Source: Lathyrus oleraceus
Taxonomy: Eukaryota > Streptophyta > Magnoliopsida > Fabales > Fabaceae
Reading direction: 5' to 3'
Assembly: GCF_024323335.1 (NCBI RefSeq)
Contig: NC_066584.1
Location: forward strand, 233,384,994 to 233,448,993
Length of the DNA stretch: 64,000 nucleotides
The notes under the pieces were generated by a model. The model ran no database searches. It worked only from the letters and a program-made list of their open reading frames with translations, and was not told the origin of the DNA. Positions 1-10,693 of this stretch are shown here, piece by piece. A program made the position numbers and the translations under genes. Numbering within the stretch: position 1 is the stretch's first letter; every line of letters begins with the position of its first letter.

Positions 1-2437
1 CACATTGGCAATCACACCCTCCAGCTGGTTGACGGATATCTCTTGAGGTACGTAAGCCAGATTCAGCATTTTCAATAAGGCGTTACGATGTGCCTCAGAG
101 CACAACAAGAGAGAAAGGATGGAAATCTTGGACGGAGTCTGATTAAGCTGATCTACAATCTTGTAGTCACTCTTCTTGATTATCTTCATAAACTCCTCCA
201 CATCTTTATCAAACGAGCCACCAGGCACCTCCGTCTGAGCAGGTTCTTCATCGGCCACAGCCTGTTTACCCTTAGCTTTGGCGGAAGCCTCAGCATTGGC
301 ATCCCTCAAAGGTTGTGGAGCAAACAGACGTCCACTTCGAGTAAAACCTCCCGGTCCACCAACATTGTCCACATCTGGACTTGCAACCCCAAGAGTTCTT
401 ACTGGCACACCGATAGTCACAGGCGCTTGATTGGTCGGCCTGACCCGATTCTCAGCCCTTATGTTGCTGCGATACGCATTGTCATATTTCCACGGTACGA
501 CCCTACTGTCAACAGCCCTTCTGACCGGAGCAACAATGGTAGTTGGATTACTGGCAGTTACAGGTGCAGAAATGGTAACAGGAGTACCATTTATTGTAGG
601 CGCACTAACTCTTTGGCCACGTCCTTCAGACGGTTTGAAGAAGATAGTGACAGTTGACACAACCCCACGATCTCTTACAGCCCGACTGAATTGCAAACAG
701 CCCTCATCCATCAAACCCTGGATACCGGCCCTCAACTGACCACAGCCATTCTTAGATTCTAAACAGACAAATCAGCCCTGATCACAGCCCGGGTAAATAC
801 CTCCATTCAACAACTGAGCCTTTACAACCAACAAAGAGGTCTGAATATCATCCACACTGACCACCAGGTCCTCAGCTTGACCATCTTCAATATTATTCAC
901 TCGGTGTGCACCATGCGGCGGCATAGGGTTATTTACAACATTCGGCACAGGAGCAAAATTGATAGTTTTAGCGTCAATTAGGTCCTGGACCTTATGATGA
1001 AAAGCCCTGCAGCTTTCGATGTGGTGCCCCTGCGCACCAGAGTGAAAATCACAACGCACGTTGGCATCATACCCAGGTGGTATTTTTGTCAACGGTGCCA
1101 TGGTCCTCAACTCCACGAATCCCAATCTGAGCAACTCAGGTAGCAACTCAGCAATGGGTCAAAACGTCGATCAGGCATCCTCTGCCTCGGCTGATACGGG
1201 CGTTGTTGTTGTTGTTATTGTTGTTGTGGCGGTTGTTGTTGAACTCTCTGTTGTTGCGGTTGCTAACGAGGTTGGGGTGCTGGAATGGTCACAGCAGCAA
1301 CCTGGCGGTACTGATTTCTATTCACAATTCTTCGGCCATGCTGCACAGCACTGGCTTCACCCTCTCTCCTGCGAGGTGCTCCAGCAAAAGGTTTCTTGGA
1401 AGACGAGGACCCTACATCTTGAATCTTACTAGCCTTGATCAAGCTCTATGTCCTCTCCCCATAGATAACCACATTTGAAAAACTACCGAATGGGCAGCTT
1501 CCCATCCGGTCCATAAAAACACCCTGTAGAGTACCGATGAACATGTCAGTAAGCTCCCTTTCCAGCATAGGGGGTTGTACTCGTGCAGCCAGTTCACGCC
1601 ACCTCTGGGCGTACTCCTTGAAGTTTTCACCTGATTTTTGACAAAGACTCTGCAGCTGAATGCCTCACCCAGATCCCTCCAGCATCGGATAGAATCTCTC
1701 TTCAATTCCATGTACCAATCCAAGGAAGCCCCAGACAAGCTGTCCTGGAAAAAATACATCCACATTTTTTCGTCATCGGTATAAGCAGAGATCTTCCGAT
1801 AATAGGCCTGCACGTGGGTGCGAGGGCAAGAAGTACCATTGTATTTGTCGAATGAGGGTGCTTTGAACTTGTGAGGAATTCTCAACCCCTCCACGAGACT
1901 CATGTTGGTCACATCGAACCCCAAGGAATTCTGACATTCCATGGCTCTTATCTTCTCAGCAAGGGCATCCACTCTTCGGTACCTCTCTTCAACTCTCCCA
2001 ACAACTTCCTCATCTTCACTCAGCAGCGTGAACATATCCTCCTGTCTATCAACAATAGGAGCAGGATGAAGAACCGGAGCTCGGGAAGCTCTGACGTTGA
2101 CAGTCTCTGCAGCAAGAGGATGTCCGTTGATTCTGATCCCCCTTAACTCATCACCTACAGCATAATCATTGGCGGGAGCAGCATCAGCATTAATATTCTC
2201 ATGAACAGGCATGCCCACTGGCGAAGCACGGTTGGACTGCGGAATCACGGTCTCTTGTCTTTGGGCTAAGGCACGCAGCTCCTCTTGCCCTTGGACAACA
2301 CCCTGCATCATCGTCATAAACTGGGCCATGTTCGCCCTCATCTCAGCTAGCTCAGCTTGAACCTGATCCATGTTCCTCTGGTGGTTGAGTCTGGTTGAGT
2401 AGCGATGCGGTCTCTGATCAACTATCCTTCCTGACAC
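1..2437 (-). pseudogene. gag-pro: E2 gag-pro polyprotein, broken and incomplete
   Basis: Retrotransposon capsid (gag) followed by the start of the protease region. The N-terminal part (2437 to about 1655) is open and has a heptad-like stretch MDQVQAELAEMRANMAQFMT, then a Tat-type capsid segment containing FFQDSLSGASLDWYMELKRD. Near 1655 the frame shifts: a capsid-like continuation (KEYAQRWRELAA) is read in another frame. A zinc-finger-like motif CDFHSGAQGHHIESC lies around 1000-1060. An in-frame stop occurs at 772-774, after which the minus strand stays open to position 1 and matches the gag/protease linker of E1 (for example NQTPSKISILSLLL near 120-160). At least one frameshift and one nonsense codon make it non-functional. 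The Gln-rich stretch at 1200-1260 comes from CAA repeats. Confidence 0.82.
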
Positions 2438-3431
2438 AGGAACCCAGAGTTAGAATTCGCGAGCAAGAACACCTGTTATGCAAAATGATATGTGTATAAT
2501 GCGTGTGATGCGTATACAGGTTAACTTTTCTTTATGCATTATTAATTTTTTTGAAAATAAACATGCTATGATGCAAATGAAGGAGCCATGACTGGTTGGC
2601 TGTGTATCTCAGAACACAGGATCAAAGCTTCGGCTTGGACTCGGAACCACAAAGTCATCTGAGACCCAAAATCATCTGAAACCCATACTTCTGAACCAAG
2701 TCACCATCTGAGCAAGTACCCTCAAATTCAGCCCAGGGATCCGAAATAAACGGAACCCTCTGATAAATGCCAAGGTCAAACCTCCGGCGTCCAAAAATAA
2801 AGATCCATAAATCCGGCTGAACCATAGTCACTATCACAGAATCACTGACGGAACCTGTACTTGCAAGAATCAAACCCTCCCCTCACAGGTGAATTCTAAC
2901 AAGGTCATCCTAAGGCGGACAATGGTCTCGACAATCGGGCAAAGATACTCAACGGGTTTGCCCTTTCGGGTGTGCCGTTGTAGCTCTCTTAAGATCGTCT
3001 AAACCAAAGATCCGGGAAAGAACGGTCACCGAAGTCAATAGCTCAGATGAAATGACCCAACCTGAGTGGAATAACTCCAAACGGAAGGACTCTCTCAAAT
3101 GAACCTCGTCCGGCTGTGGTATGTCACGTCGCAACAACATGCTGATACAGCAAGTGAGGAGACGTGAGACCACGCTAATCCTAGGTGTATACTCGGGCCT
3201 GGGTTTTAGCCCCACTCAGAACACCCACCCCGAATCAGAGGAACAACCTGTACAGAAAACAGCACAATGATAGTATGATGCATGCAAACATAAATGCAAA
3301 CAATAAATGCAAAAAATAAATAAATGAATGCAATAAATGAAACAGCAAAAGCAACCAAATTCTATCCTAGAGAGCGCTAGGAGAGACTCGCTCAGGGAAG
3401 ATGGACCAGCAAGAGGTCAACTTCTCTTTTA
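2438..3431 (-). other. E2 leader (5' untranslated region)
   Basis: About 1 kb between PBS and gag with no convincing ORF. It is closely related to the E3 leader (47800-48718): both share the GAACACAGGATCAAAGCTTC block and the segment just before the PBS. It contains a stem-loop at 2736-2758 (GGGATCCG, loop AAATAAA, CGGAACCC on the plus strand; one internal mismatch), which also occurs in the E3 leader. Confidence 0.7.
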
Positions 3432-3449
3432 TCCCCAGCAGAGTCGCCA
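3432..3449 (-). other. E2 primer binding site
   Basis: The plus strand reads TCCCCAGCAGAGTCGCCA, so the element reads TGGCGACTCTGCTGGGGA, the same 18 bases as in E1, E3 and E4. Only GC separates it from the LTR end. Ogre elements are known to use a tRNA-Arg primer; that this sequence matches tRNA-Arg is from family knowledge, not checked here. Confidence 0.88.
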
Positions 3450-3944
3450 GCTGTCGCATTACGCGAAAAACCGGCGGGAAAACGAAACAACAGAGCCGCC
3501 ACCGTGCGTTATTTATCCCAAAAGAGGGAAAGGAAACGCTCGAAGTAAACCTGGAAAAGACATGGTCTCGCGACCAAAGAGAATGGGATCGGGAGTCGGT
3601 TATGCGAAGGGAAGGTATTAGCACCCCTACGCATCCATCGTACTCGACGGGATCCACGCACAAAAGGAAGGAATAAGGTTGCTAAAACTGCTCACAAACA
3701 TCAAACACTAGCTGAAAGAGACACAGAAAACAAAAGAAACTGACTCGGCAGGATATCGCATCCTGGGCCTACGTAGTCTATCAGGCACAGACATCAGAGT
3801 CGACGTAGTTCGGGACAGGGGGAAACGTGCTCGCTAGGATGTCGCATCCCATGCATACGTATCTTCTTGGACGAAGAAGAATCAGAGCACTCGTAGCTCG
3901 GCTCACGCACGCCAAACAAAACAAGACACAAACACAGGAAACCG

Positions 3945-4095
3945 ACTGCCAATCGCTGGACTTATGTCAGACTCCACACAAAGAAGGCAAACGTGGAAAC
4001 CGAATGCCAATAGCTGGACTTACATCAGACTCCGAACCAGCAAACCCACACTAGAAACCAAATGCCAATCGCTGGATTTATATCAGACTCCAAGA
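3945..4095 (-). repeat. LTR A minisatellite
   Basis: Three imperfect copies of a unit built on TGCCAATxGCTGGACTTATxTCAGACTCC. The same core appears at the equivalent place in LTR D, LTR E and the E4 LTRs with different copy numbers and unit lengths. Confidence 0.65.
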
Positions 4096-4847
4096 ACACA
4101 ACAAACACACGCAAAGGGGTTGAAAACAAAAAGGTTGCCTGGAGAGATCAGCTCAATCTCCTACCTACGTACCTCATCTGGTATGAGGATCAGGGCTACG
4201 TAGTTCCCCTACGCAGGGAACAAGGACTAGCCTAACCAGATACAAAGGGAGACACAAACTACTAGGGAGACTACGACTCGAGCCTAGAAGTTGTCATGCA
4301 TACGATCCCTAAGTTAAGGTTGCTATGTAACTTGCACAGGGAGCAAGCTATCCTAAACAGCAGAGGCAAAGCAAACATTCACACAAATAACACACACTAT
4401 ATACAAACAAAGTGGGCTCACACAAGGCTAGGCTTTAGTCAAGGGGTCATGTCAACCTCGACAAACAAGCCACTAGAATGGGGTGTGATTTGCTCTTAAC
4501 CCTAACATTGAGAGTTAGGGTGAAGCAGATGAAATGGGAAGTGAAGATGAGACTTCACAGCTCTTATCCCTGGCCTGGGAGAGCTTCAGACACATGAAAG
4601 TGTGGGAGTCCAGAATGTGGGACTCTACTCCACATGACTGACACAATGTACAAGGATCTTGTGTTAGTATCCACAATGCATCAACACAGTGGCGTGAGCA
4701 AAGCAGATGACACACTGAATAGCAGGGGATGGATTGCACATCCCTTGTATCTGCCAAAGCCTCTTCACTTAGGAGGTCTTTGATATGTACAGGGACATAA
4801 ATAAACAAACACAAACATTGCCTCTTAAGGAGGACTTCAGACAGGTG

Positions 4848-4869
4848 CCTGCCCAAGTAACAGGACAGG
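4848..4869 (-). promoter_or_regulatory. Conserved LTR hairpin, copy in LTR A
   Basis: In the element RNA: CCUGUCC, loop UGUUACUU, GGGCAGG; 7 pairs including one U-G wobble. It is followed by GUCUGAAGUCCUCCUUAAGAG, which contains a second short stem CCUC/GAGG. See the finding on covariation. Confidence 0.55.
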
Positions 4870-5901
4870 TCTTCCAGACTACATGAAGTCAGTGGGTTAT
4901 ACCTCAGTGCTTAAGCAACCAAGCAAAGCAAAAGCAAGTTCACAATGAACTATAGCAACTAAGGTACCTGAAAACAATCCACATCAACTCAAAAATGATT
5001 CAATAAATCTCAAGAAAAATCATGGCTAAACAGCACACATCACATGATCAACACACCAAAATTCAAGGCATTTGGACAAGTATAAGCATGGTAATCAAAT
5101 TCCCTAAGGCAAGGCAATCAAAATAAGCTCAAATAGGGCACCAAAGGATACATCAACTTAGCACAAGCCTAAAACAGAATCCAAACATGATAAAGACCTC
5201 AAGCCAAAGCCACAATAAACTTCAAAGTGTCTAGAATCAATGTACAAAATTTCAAGTTCATATGATAAACATCAAGCATTTCACAAATCATTGAAGTTCA
5301 TGACTATTCAAAAGTCCCTAAATGACAAGCCAGAAAGGAAAATCCCAATCAAATCAAAAATCAATCCAAAAATTCCAAGAAAATTCATGATCAATCCTAA
5401 CATCCACAAGTAGCATCATGCAAAAAATCTTATCAATTGGCATTTAATTGGTATGGAAAAGAAATTCATCAAGTTGAGATAGCAAAGGTGTGACACACAT
5501 TGTCACACCTACATTAACATGATCATAACTCAACAACCAGAAATGAGAAAAATGCACACTCTATACCAAAATGTCCATTAAGATGTCTAGTTTAAGCATG
5601 CAAAGTTTCAAAAGCATTGGATGAAATCTCATCATTTCACAAAGCAAATGGCAAGCAAGGTTCAAATTGGACATGCATACACAAACCCTAGGCCAAATTA
5701 AAATCCATCCAGGCACAAATTATGGAAAAATACTCATAAAAAACTAGAAAAGATAAGGATCATGTTGCAAAAAATCTCATGTCATTGGATCATTGATCAA
5801 TAAGTTGTGAATTTTCTAAGTGGATGGAAAAATAAAAAACACATGAACAAGGCATAGCATGAAATGAACAAAAATGCAAATGGCAATATTTGGAAATGTC
5901 T

Positions 5902-5918
5902 CAGCGGGGAATCGAAGT
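5902..5918 (-). other. tRNA T-arm/B-box-like motif in LTR A
   Basis: The minus strand reads ACTTCGATTCCCCGCTG, close to a tRNA T-arm (compare B box GGTTCGANTCC). A GCGC motif lies just upstream in element sense. The motif is about 870 bases downstream of the TATA-like box, and comparable motifs are found in LTRs B/C, D and E. No complete tRNA can be folded. Confidence 0.4.
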
Positions 5919-6779
5919 GAGCGCTTATTTGAATGTGGCGCGTCTTATGTGAAACGCACCGTTTCACTTATGCATATGTGGCAACGGTGTGCGCTCTCAT
6001 CCAATCATTTCGCCATGTAATAGCCACGTGTACCAATACATGCTTGCTAACACCAAAACACATGCAGAAAGGCGCTCATGAAGATCAAACACGATCTGGA
6101 AACATAAAACCCTAGGTTCTTCATACATTCAACGTGTTCTTGAGGCTCAAGAACAAAATCGTCCAGAAATCTCAAACAAGTACACCATTGGACTCGTCTT
6201 TCATCATACATCAACAATCAATGATTATTTTACTCTAATTCTACACACATGCAAAGATTCAAGCACGAGAAATTTCATACATCAAACTTAGATCCAACAT
6301 AACTCACTCATCTCTCCATGGAAATTGATGATTCAAAGCTCAATGCACTCAGGGATGAAAGATCTACCACATGCGCACAACAATTTCAAGAATCATGAGA
6401 ATCGAATTCTGACCTTAATGGAATGGCAGAAGTGAAACAGAGTGATTCAGGCCTGGAGAAGCTCAAACAGGTGATCCTATGCTCTTGTATGATGATTTGG
6501 ATGAAGGCTTGGAGGTTAATCTTGCACGATTTTGCTTGAATCTTCAACTGCCATTAATGGATATGAACTTTAACAGTCTTCAAATCAGCTCGAAAATTGA
6601 TGGATCTTGCTTCCAAAATGTCCAATTATGCTTGTGGATGAAGGATTAATCAAGAACAAAGCAATGTTTATGAAGAATTTTTGATGAAAAAGTGAGAGAA
6701 CCAAATGAAGAAAATGGTGAAAATGGATCTAGATCTGGAAGTTATGATGTGTTAATCCCATTTTCTGTTATGATTACAC

Positions 6780-6787
6780 TTATATAT
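6780..6787 (-). promoter_or_regulatory. Putative TATA box of LTR A
   Basis: The minus strand reads ATATATAA within CATCATATATAAGTGTAATC, about 1 kb inside the LTR. TATA-rich motifs occur at a comparable place in LTRs C, D, E and E4. The promoter assignment is inference. Confidence 0.5.
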
Positions 6788-7796
6788 GATGTGCTAATGA
6801 AACTCTTAATCACAATTAAGCAAATGCCAAGGGATTAATGAAAACCAAGTGTTGATGCAAATGTGCAATTCACCTTATGCATGTAATGACCAATGCTACA
6901 GTGCACGAATTATGAGCTTAATTCACTTCAAATGTTATTTTCAAACAAATGCAAGTGGTGGGATGTGAAAACAATGAGCCAAATTCAAATTACCACTTTC
7001 CCTCCAAAATTCAAATGGAAATGCAAATATTTTTGTGATCAAAATGCATGTCTTATGATGCATGAATTGGATAGTGCATGTCAAAACAAGAATGTTGCAA
7101 AAAGAACCACTTCATCTGGCCTTATGGTTCAAAAGTTATGCACTTGTGAAGTTCAAATTCATTTGACCATGATTGATCCATATCTCTTCAACCATACATG
7201 AGAAATTAATGTTCTTGGACTTTTTGGAAAGGTGAGAACAAGATCTTCAACTTTCATGTTGGACACAATTTCATTTGATGCTTTCTTGGACATGTAATCT
7301 TGAGGAGAAAACCTTTCCATTTTTGGCAATTTCAAATTACAGGTCACTTACTATTTTTGGAAAGTTTTCATCTGACCTCAAATTCTTCAATGTTGATGTT
7401 TGAAATGTCAAATGAAACTTGTATGGACATGAATGGGGCCTTTCTAACCATCTCCCACCTTCAAATCCATGATTGAACTTACAGTTGACTTTGGTTGACT
7501 TTCTAGGGTTTCAAATGAATTGGTCAATGACTGATGAGCCTTGAGCATCCAAACTTTGGTCAAACCACTTCAAAATGATCCTTAGGTCACATGAACTTGT
7601 TGAACCAACCCTAAGGCTTTGCTTCCATAGGAAATGCACTTGCTTGCTTGCATAACTGATTCTCCTGACCAGTCTTGACTGATGACTTGCACTAGGCAAT
7701 GGACAATGCAATGCTATGCAGTGGACAATGTAATGCTAATGACCTAAAAATGAAAATGTATATACAAACTGGGGGGTGCAAATTTGAGGTGCTACA

Positions 7797-8187
7797 CATA
7801 CGACGCCGCTTCAACCCATTTGGTGAAGTAGTCAATTGCTACGAGAATAAACCTGTGTCCGTTGAACGCTTTCGGTTCAATCATGCCAATCATGTCAATT
7901 CCCCACATAGAGAAAGGCCATGGTGATGAAATCACATTCAGAAGTGTCGGAGGAATATGAATTTTGTCCACATAAATCTGACACTTGTGGCATTTGTTCA
8001 CGTATTTGCAGCAGTCAGACTCCATTGTCAGCCAATAGTAGCCTGCTCTCAACATCTTTCTAGCCATGGCATATCCATTGGAATGAGTACCAAATGAACC
8101 CTCATGGACCTCAGTCATCAACAGGTTTACTTCGTGTCTATCCACGCATCTGAGCAGAACCATGTCAAAATTTCTCTTGTACAGCAC
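7797..8187 (-). pseudogene. int: E1 integrase, N-terminal half, cut by E2
   Basis: Integrase inserts the cDNA copy into host DNA. This fragment holds the HHCC zinc-binding region (VHEG...GTHSNG...KCHKC) and the start of the catalytic core with two acidic residues (WGIDMIG and AIDYFTKWVEAAS). It ends at the E2 LTR, so the third catalytic acid and the C-terminal domain are missing from this window. The interval 8188-8287 toward RNase H is out of frame or contains stops. Integrase follows RT/RNase H here, which is the Ty3/gypsy order. Confidence 0.86.
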
Positions 8188-8287
8188 TTCGCTGGTAAAA
8201 ACTGCCTGACAACCTTCTCAGAGTTTTCCTATCTTTCACAGATGCCCCAAGCGGGTAGACTTGGTTCTGGAGGAAACACTTGATATC

Positions 8288-10480
8288 CTAATACCAAGGC
8301 TTGTCGTTTTGTACTTCTTCAACTGCAAACACGTGAGCTGGTCTGTCCAAACGCATCACAGTGATGTTGGGAACTTCATTCCAATACTTGACCACAATCA
8401 TTGAGGCGAGCGTAGCAAGAGCATCTGCCATTCGATTATCCTCTCGAGGGATATGATGAAAGTCAACTTCTGTAAAGAACGTTGAAATCCTCCTCGCATA
8501 ATCTCTGTATGGAATGAGACTTGGCTGATTCGTTTCCCATCCACCCTTGATCTGATTGACAACAAGGGCCGAATCACCATACACATCAAGATGCTTGATC
8601 CTTAGATCAATGCATTCTTCTAGTCCCATAATGCAGGCTTCGTACTCAGCCATATTATTCGTGCATTTGAAAGTTAGCCTTGCTGTAAAAGGAATATGTG
8701 TGCCCTGAGGAGTAATGATTACTACCCCAATTCCATTTCCGTACAGATTTACAGCGCCATCAAACACCATACACCATCTGGAACTAGGTTCTGGCCCTTC
8801 ATCGAGTGTAGGTTCATCACAATCTTTCATTTTCAAGATACTACCTTTGATAGCTTTCTGAGCTCGATACTCGATATCATACTCAGACAACAACATCTGC
8901 AAACGAGAAATCCTCCCGGTTAAAGCAGGCTTCTCGAATATATACTTGATTGGATCCATTCTGGATATTAACCAAGTTGTATGATTTATCATGTATTGGC
9001 GCAAACGCTTAGCAGCCCAAGCCAAAGCACAACACGTCTTCTCAAGCATAGAGTATCGAGACTCACAATCAGTGAACTTCTTACTCAAGTAGTAGATAGC
9101 AGATTCTTTCTTCCCTGATTCTTCTTGCTGACCGAGTACACAACCCATCGAGTCCTCAAGAACTGTCAGATACATGATCAAGGGTCTTCCTTCTACAGGC
9201 GGAGACAAGATCGGAGGTTCAGATAGATATTCCTTGATACTATCAAAAGCTTTCTGGCAATCCTCGGTCCAATCATGAGACTGATCTTTCCGGAGGAGCT
9301 TGAATATCGGCGCACATGTGGCAGTCATGTGGGATATAAATCTGGAAATGTAGTTCAAGCGACCAAGAAAACCTCGGACTTGCTTCTCAGTTTTGGGCGC
9401 AGGCATCTCTTGTATTGCTTTGACCTTTGCAGGATCAACCTCAATACCTCTTTTGCTGACAACAAAGCCCAATAACTTGCCTGAACGGACTCCAAATGTA
9501 CATTTGTTGGGATTCAGACGAAGCTTGAACTTCCTCAGACGCTGAAAAAGCTTCAACAAATGCTCAACATGTTCCACTTCCGTTCGTGACTTAACAATCA
9601 TATCATCGATATAGACCTCGATCTCCTTGTGCATCATACCGTGAAACAAGGTAGTCATAGCTCGTTGATACGTGGCTCCGGCGTTCTTCAATCCGAATGG
9701 CATCACTCGATAACAGAATGTTCCCCAAGGTGTGATGAATGTTGTCTTCTTCATATCCTCGGGTGCCATCTTGATCTGATTATATCCGGAAAATCCGTCC
9801 ATAAACGAGAAGACTTTGAATTTGGCTGTATTGTCTATCAATATATCAATGTGTGGTAGAGGGAAATCATCTTTCGGACTGGCCTTATTCAAATCTCTGT
9901 AATCAACACACATATGGACTTTTCCGTCTTTCTTAGGCACGGGCACAATATTGGCCACCCATTGAGGATATGTGGAAGTCACCAGAAACCCCGCATCAAT
10001 TTGCTTCTGAACTTCTTCTTTGATCTTCACTGCCATATCTGGATGAGTTCTTCTGAGCTTCTACTTCACAGGCATGCACTCAGGCTTCAAAGGCAGGAAA
10101 TGTTGCACAATATCTGTATCTAGACCTGGCATGTCTTTGTATGACCAAGCGAAGATATAGGAATATTCTCGTAGCAGACTGATCAACCCCTTCTTGACAG
10201 ACCCTTCAAGGAGTGCCCCAATCTTCACTATCCGAACACAATCTTCAGACCCCAAGTTGACTGCTTCCAGATTCTCAAGATGCGGCTGAATGATCTTATT
10301 TTCGTGCTCAAGAAGATGGGTAATCTCGTCAGGAATCCCTTCAACATCATCTTCCTCTGCCTCGAATACAGGGAATTCAAAATTGGGAGATGGCGTTGGA
10401 TCATTATGTTCAATGGGTTTAAGAATCAACTTGCATAATGATTTAGGATATAAAAGCTTTTTAGAAATCAGACAAGGCAA
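8288..10480 (-). pseudogene. pol: E1 reverse transcriptase with two RNase H domains, one nonsense codon
   Basis: RT and RNase H copy the element RNA into DNA. The first part (10480-10061) is the linker and N-terminus of RT; a TAG at 10061-10063 interrupts it, and the same frame continues to 8288. Numbering from the Met at 10036: RT motif FSFMDGFSGYNQ at about 76-87, catalytic YIDD at 142-145, the usual RNase H-like domain at about 282-390, then an archaeal-type RNase H at about 419-545 with D426, E464 (NMAEYEA), D488 (YGDSALVV) and D538 (NRMADALA). Dual RNase H is diagnostic of the Tat/Ogre lineage. The spacer between the two RNase H domains (KAIKGSILKMKDCDEP) looks shorter than I expect for the family, suggesting an in-frame deletion. 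Confidence 0.92.
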
Positions 10481-10693
10481 TCATTATGTAGATGAAAAGT
10501 TTGCTTTTATTCTTGTTTTTAGGGTTTTTTGTGATCACCAATTTTCATGCAAAAAGCAAAAAGGGAAAATAATGGGAAAAAACAAACATTTAACATGAAT
10601 TTATTGAATGAAATATCATTGTATAAATGTTGCCAACAATGTCATCACTTCTCCTTTTGGCATGGGAGAAGGGTTTTTAAACAAAGTGAATCA
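10481..10693 (-). other. E1 intron region between protease and RT
   Basis: An AT-rich non-coding gap lies between the pro stop (10694-10696) and the RT frame. Ogre elements are known for a spliced intron here, which makes pol expression depend on splicing. An acceptor-like AG lies near the beginning of the RT frame; I could not fix the donor. The same region is retained in E3 (about 46950-47171) and E4 (about 22751-23010) even though most of the coding sequence around it is lost. Confidence 0.65.
10631..10671 (-). promoter_or_regulatory. Putative RNA pseudoknot just after the protease stop (E1)
   Basis: In element sense CUUCUCC (10671-10665) pairs with GGAGAAG (10654-10648). The 10-base loop contains UGCCA (10662-10658), which can pair with UGGCA downstream (10635-10631), giving an H-type pseudoknot. 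It starts 22 bases after the pro stop codon. It is identical in E3 and E4. A role in splicing, readthrough or packaging is inference. Confidence 0.5.

Larger units (their letters stand above)
1..7796 (-). mobile_element. E2: Ogre/Tat LTR retrotransposon, left part outside the window
   Basis: Minus-strand element whose 5' LTR (3452-7796), PBS, leader and the beginning of gag-pro are visible; the rest, including its 3' LTR, lies left of position 1. The right boundary is clear: the LTR terminus GGTGCTACA at 7796 is followed directly by E1 integrase coding sequence, so E2 inserted into that gene. The expected right TSD copy would be CATAC (7797-7801), but the left copy cannot be seen. Its gag is clearly different from that of E1, and no ORF1 is present between PBS and gag, so this is a distinct family within the Tat/Ogre group. 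Confidence 0.88.
3452..7796 (-). repeat. E2 5' LTR (LTR A, 4345 bp)
   Basis: In element orientation it starts TGTAGCACCTCAAATTTGCA and ends ATGCGACA, the TG...CA form. Both ends match the E3 LTRs, so it is the same LTR family with visible divergence inside. It contains a TATA-like element (6780-6787), a T-arm-like motif (5902-5918), the conserved LTR hairpin (4848-4869) and a short minisatellite with the motif GCCAATxGCTGGACTTAyATCAGACTCC (about 3945-4095). No coding sequence is apparent. Confidence 0.85.

Noticed and set aside
88..657. 189-residue open frame on the plus strand
   Set aside because: It is antisense to the E2 gag/protease region, whose minus-strand frame matches the E1 gag-pro linker. 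No family resemblance on the plus strand.
1200..1260. Val/Leu-rich plus-strand peptides
   Set aside because: They are the antisense of a CAA-rich, Gln-coding stretch in E2 gag.
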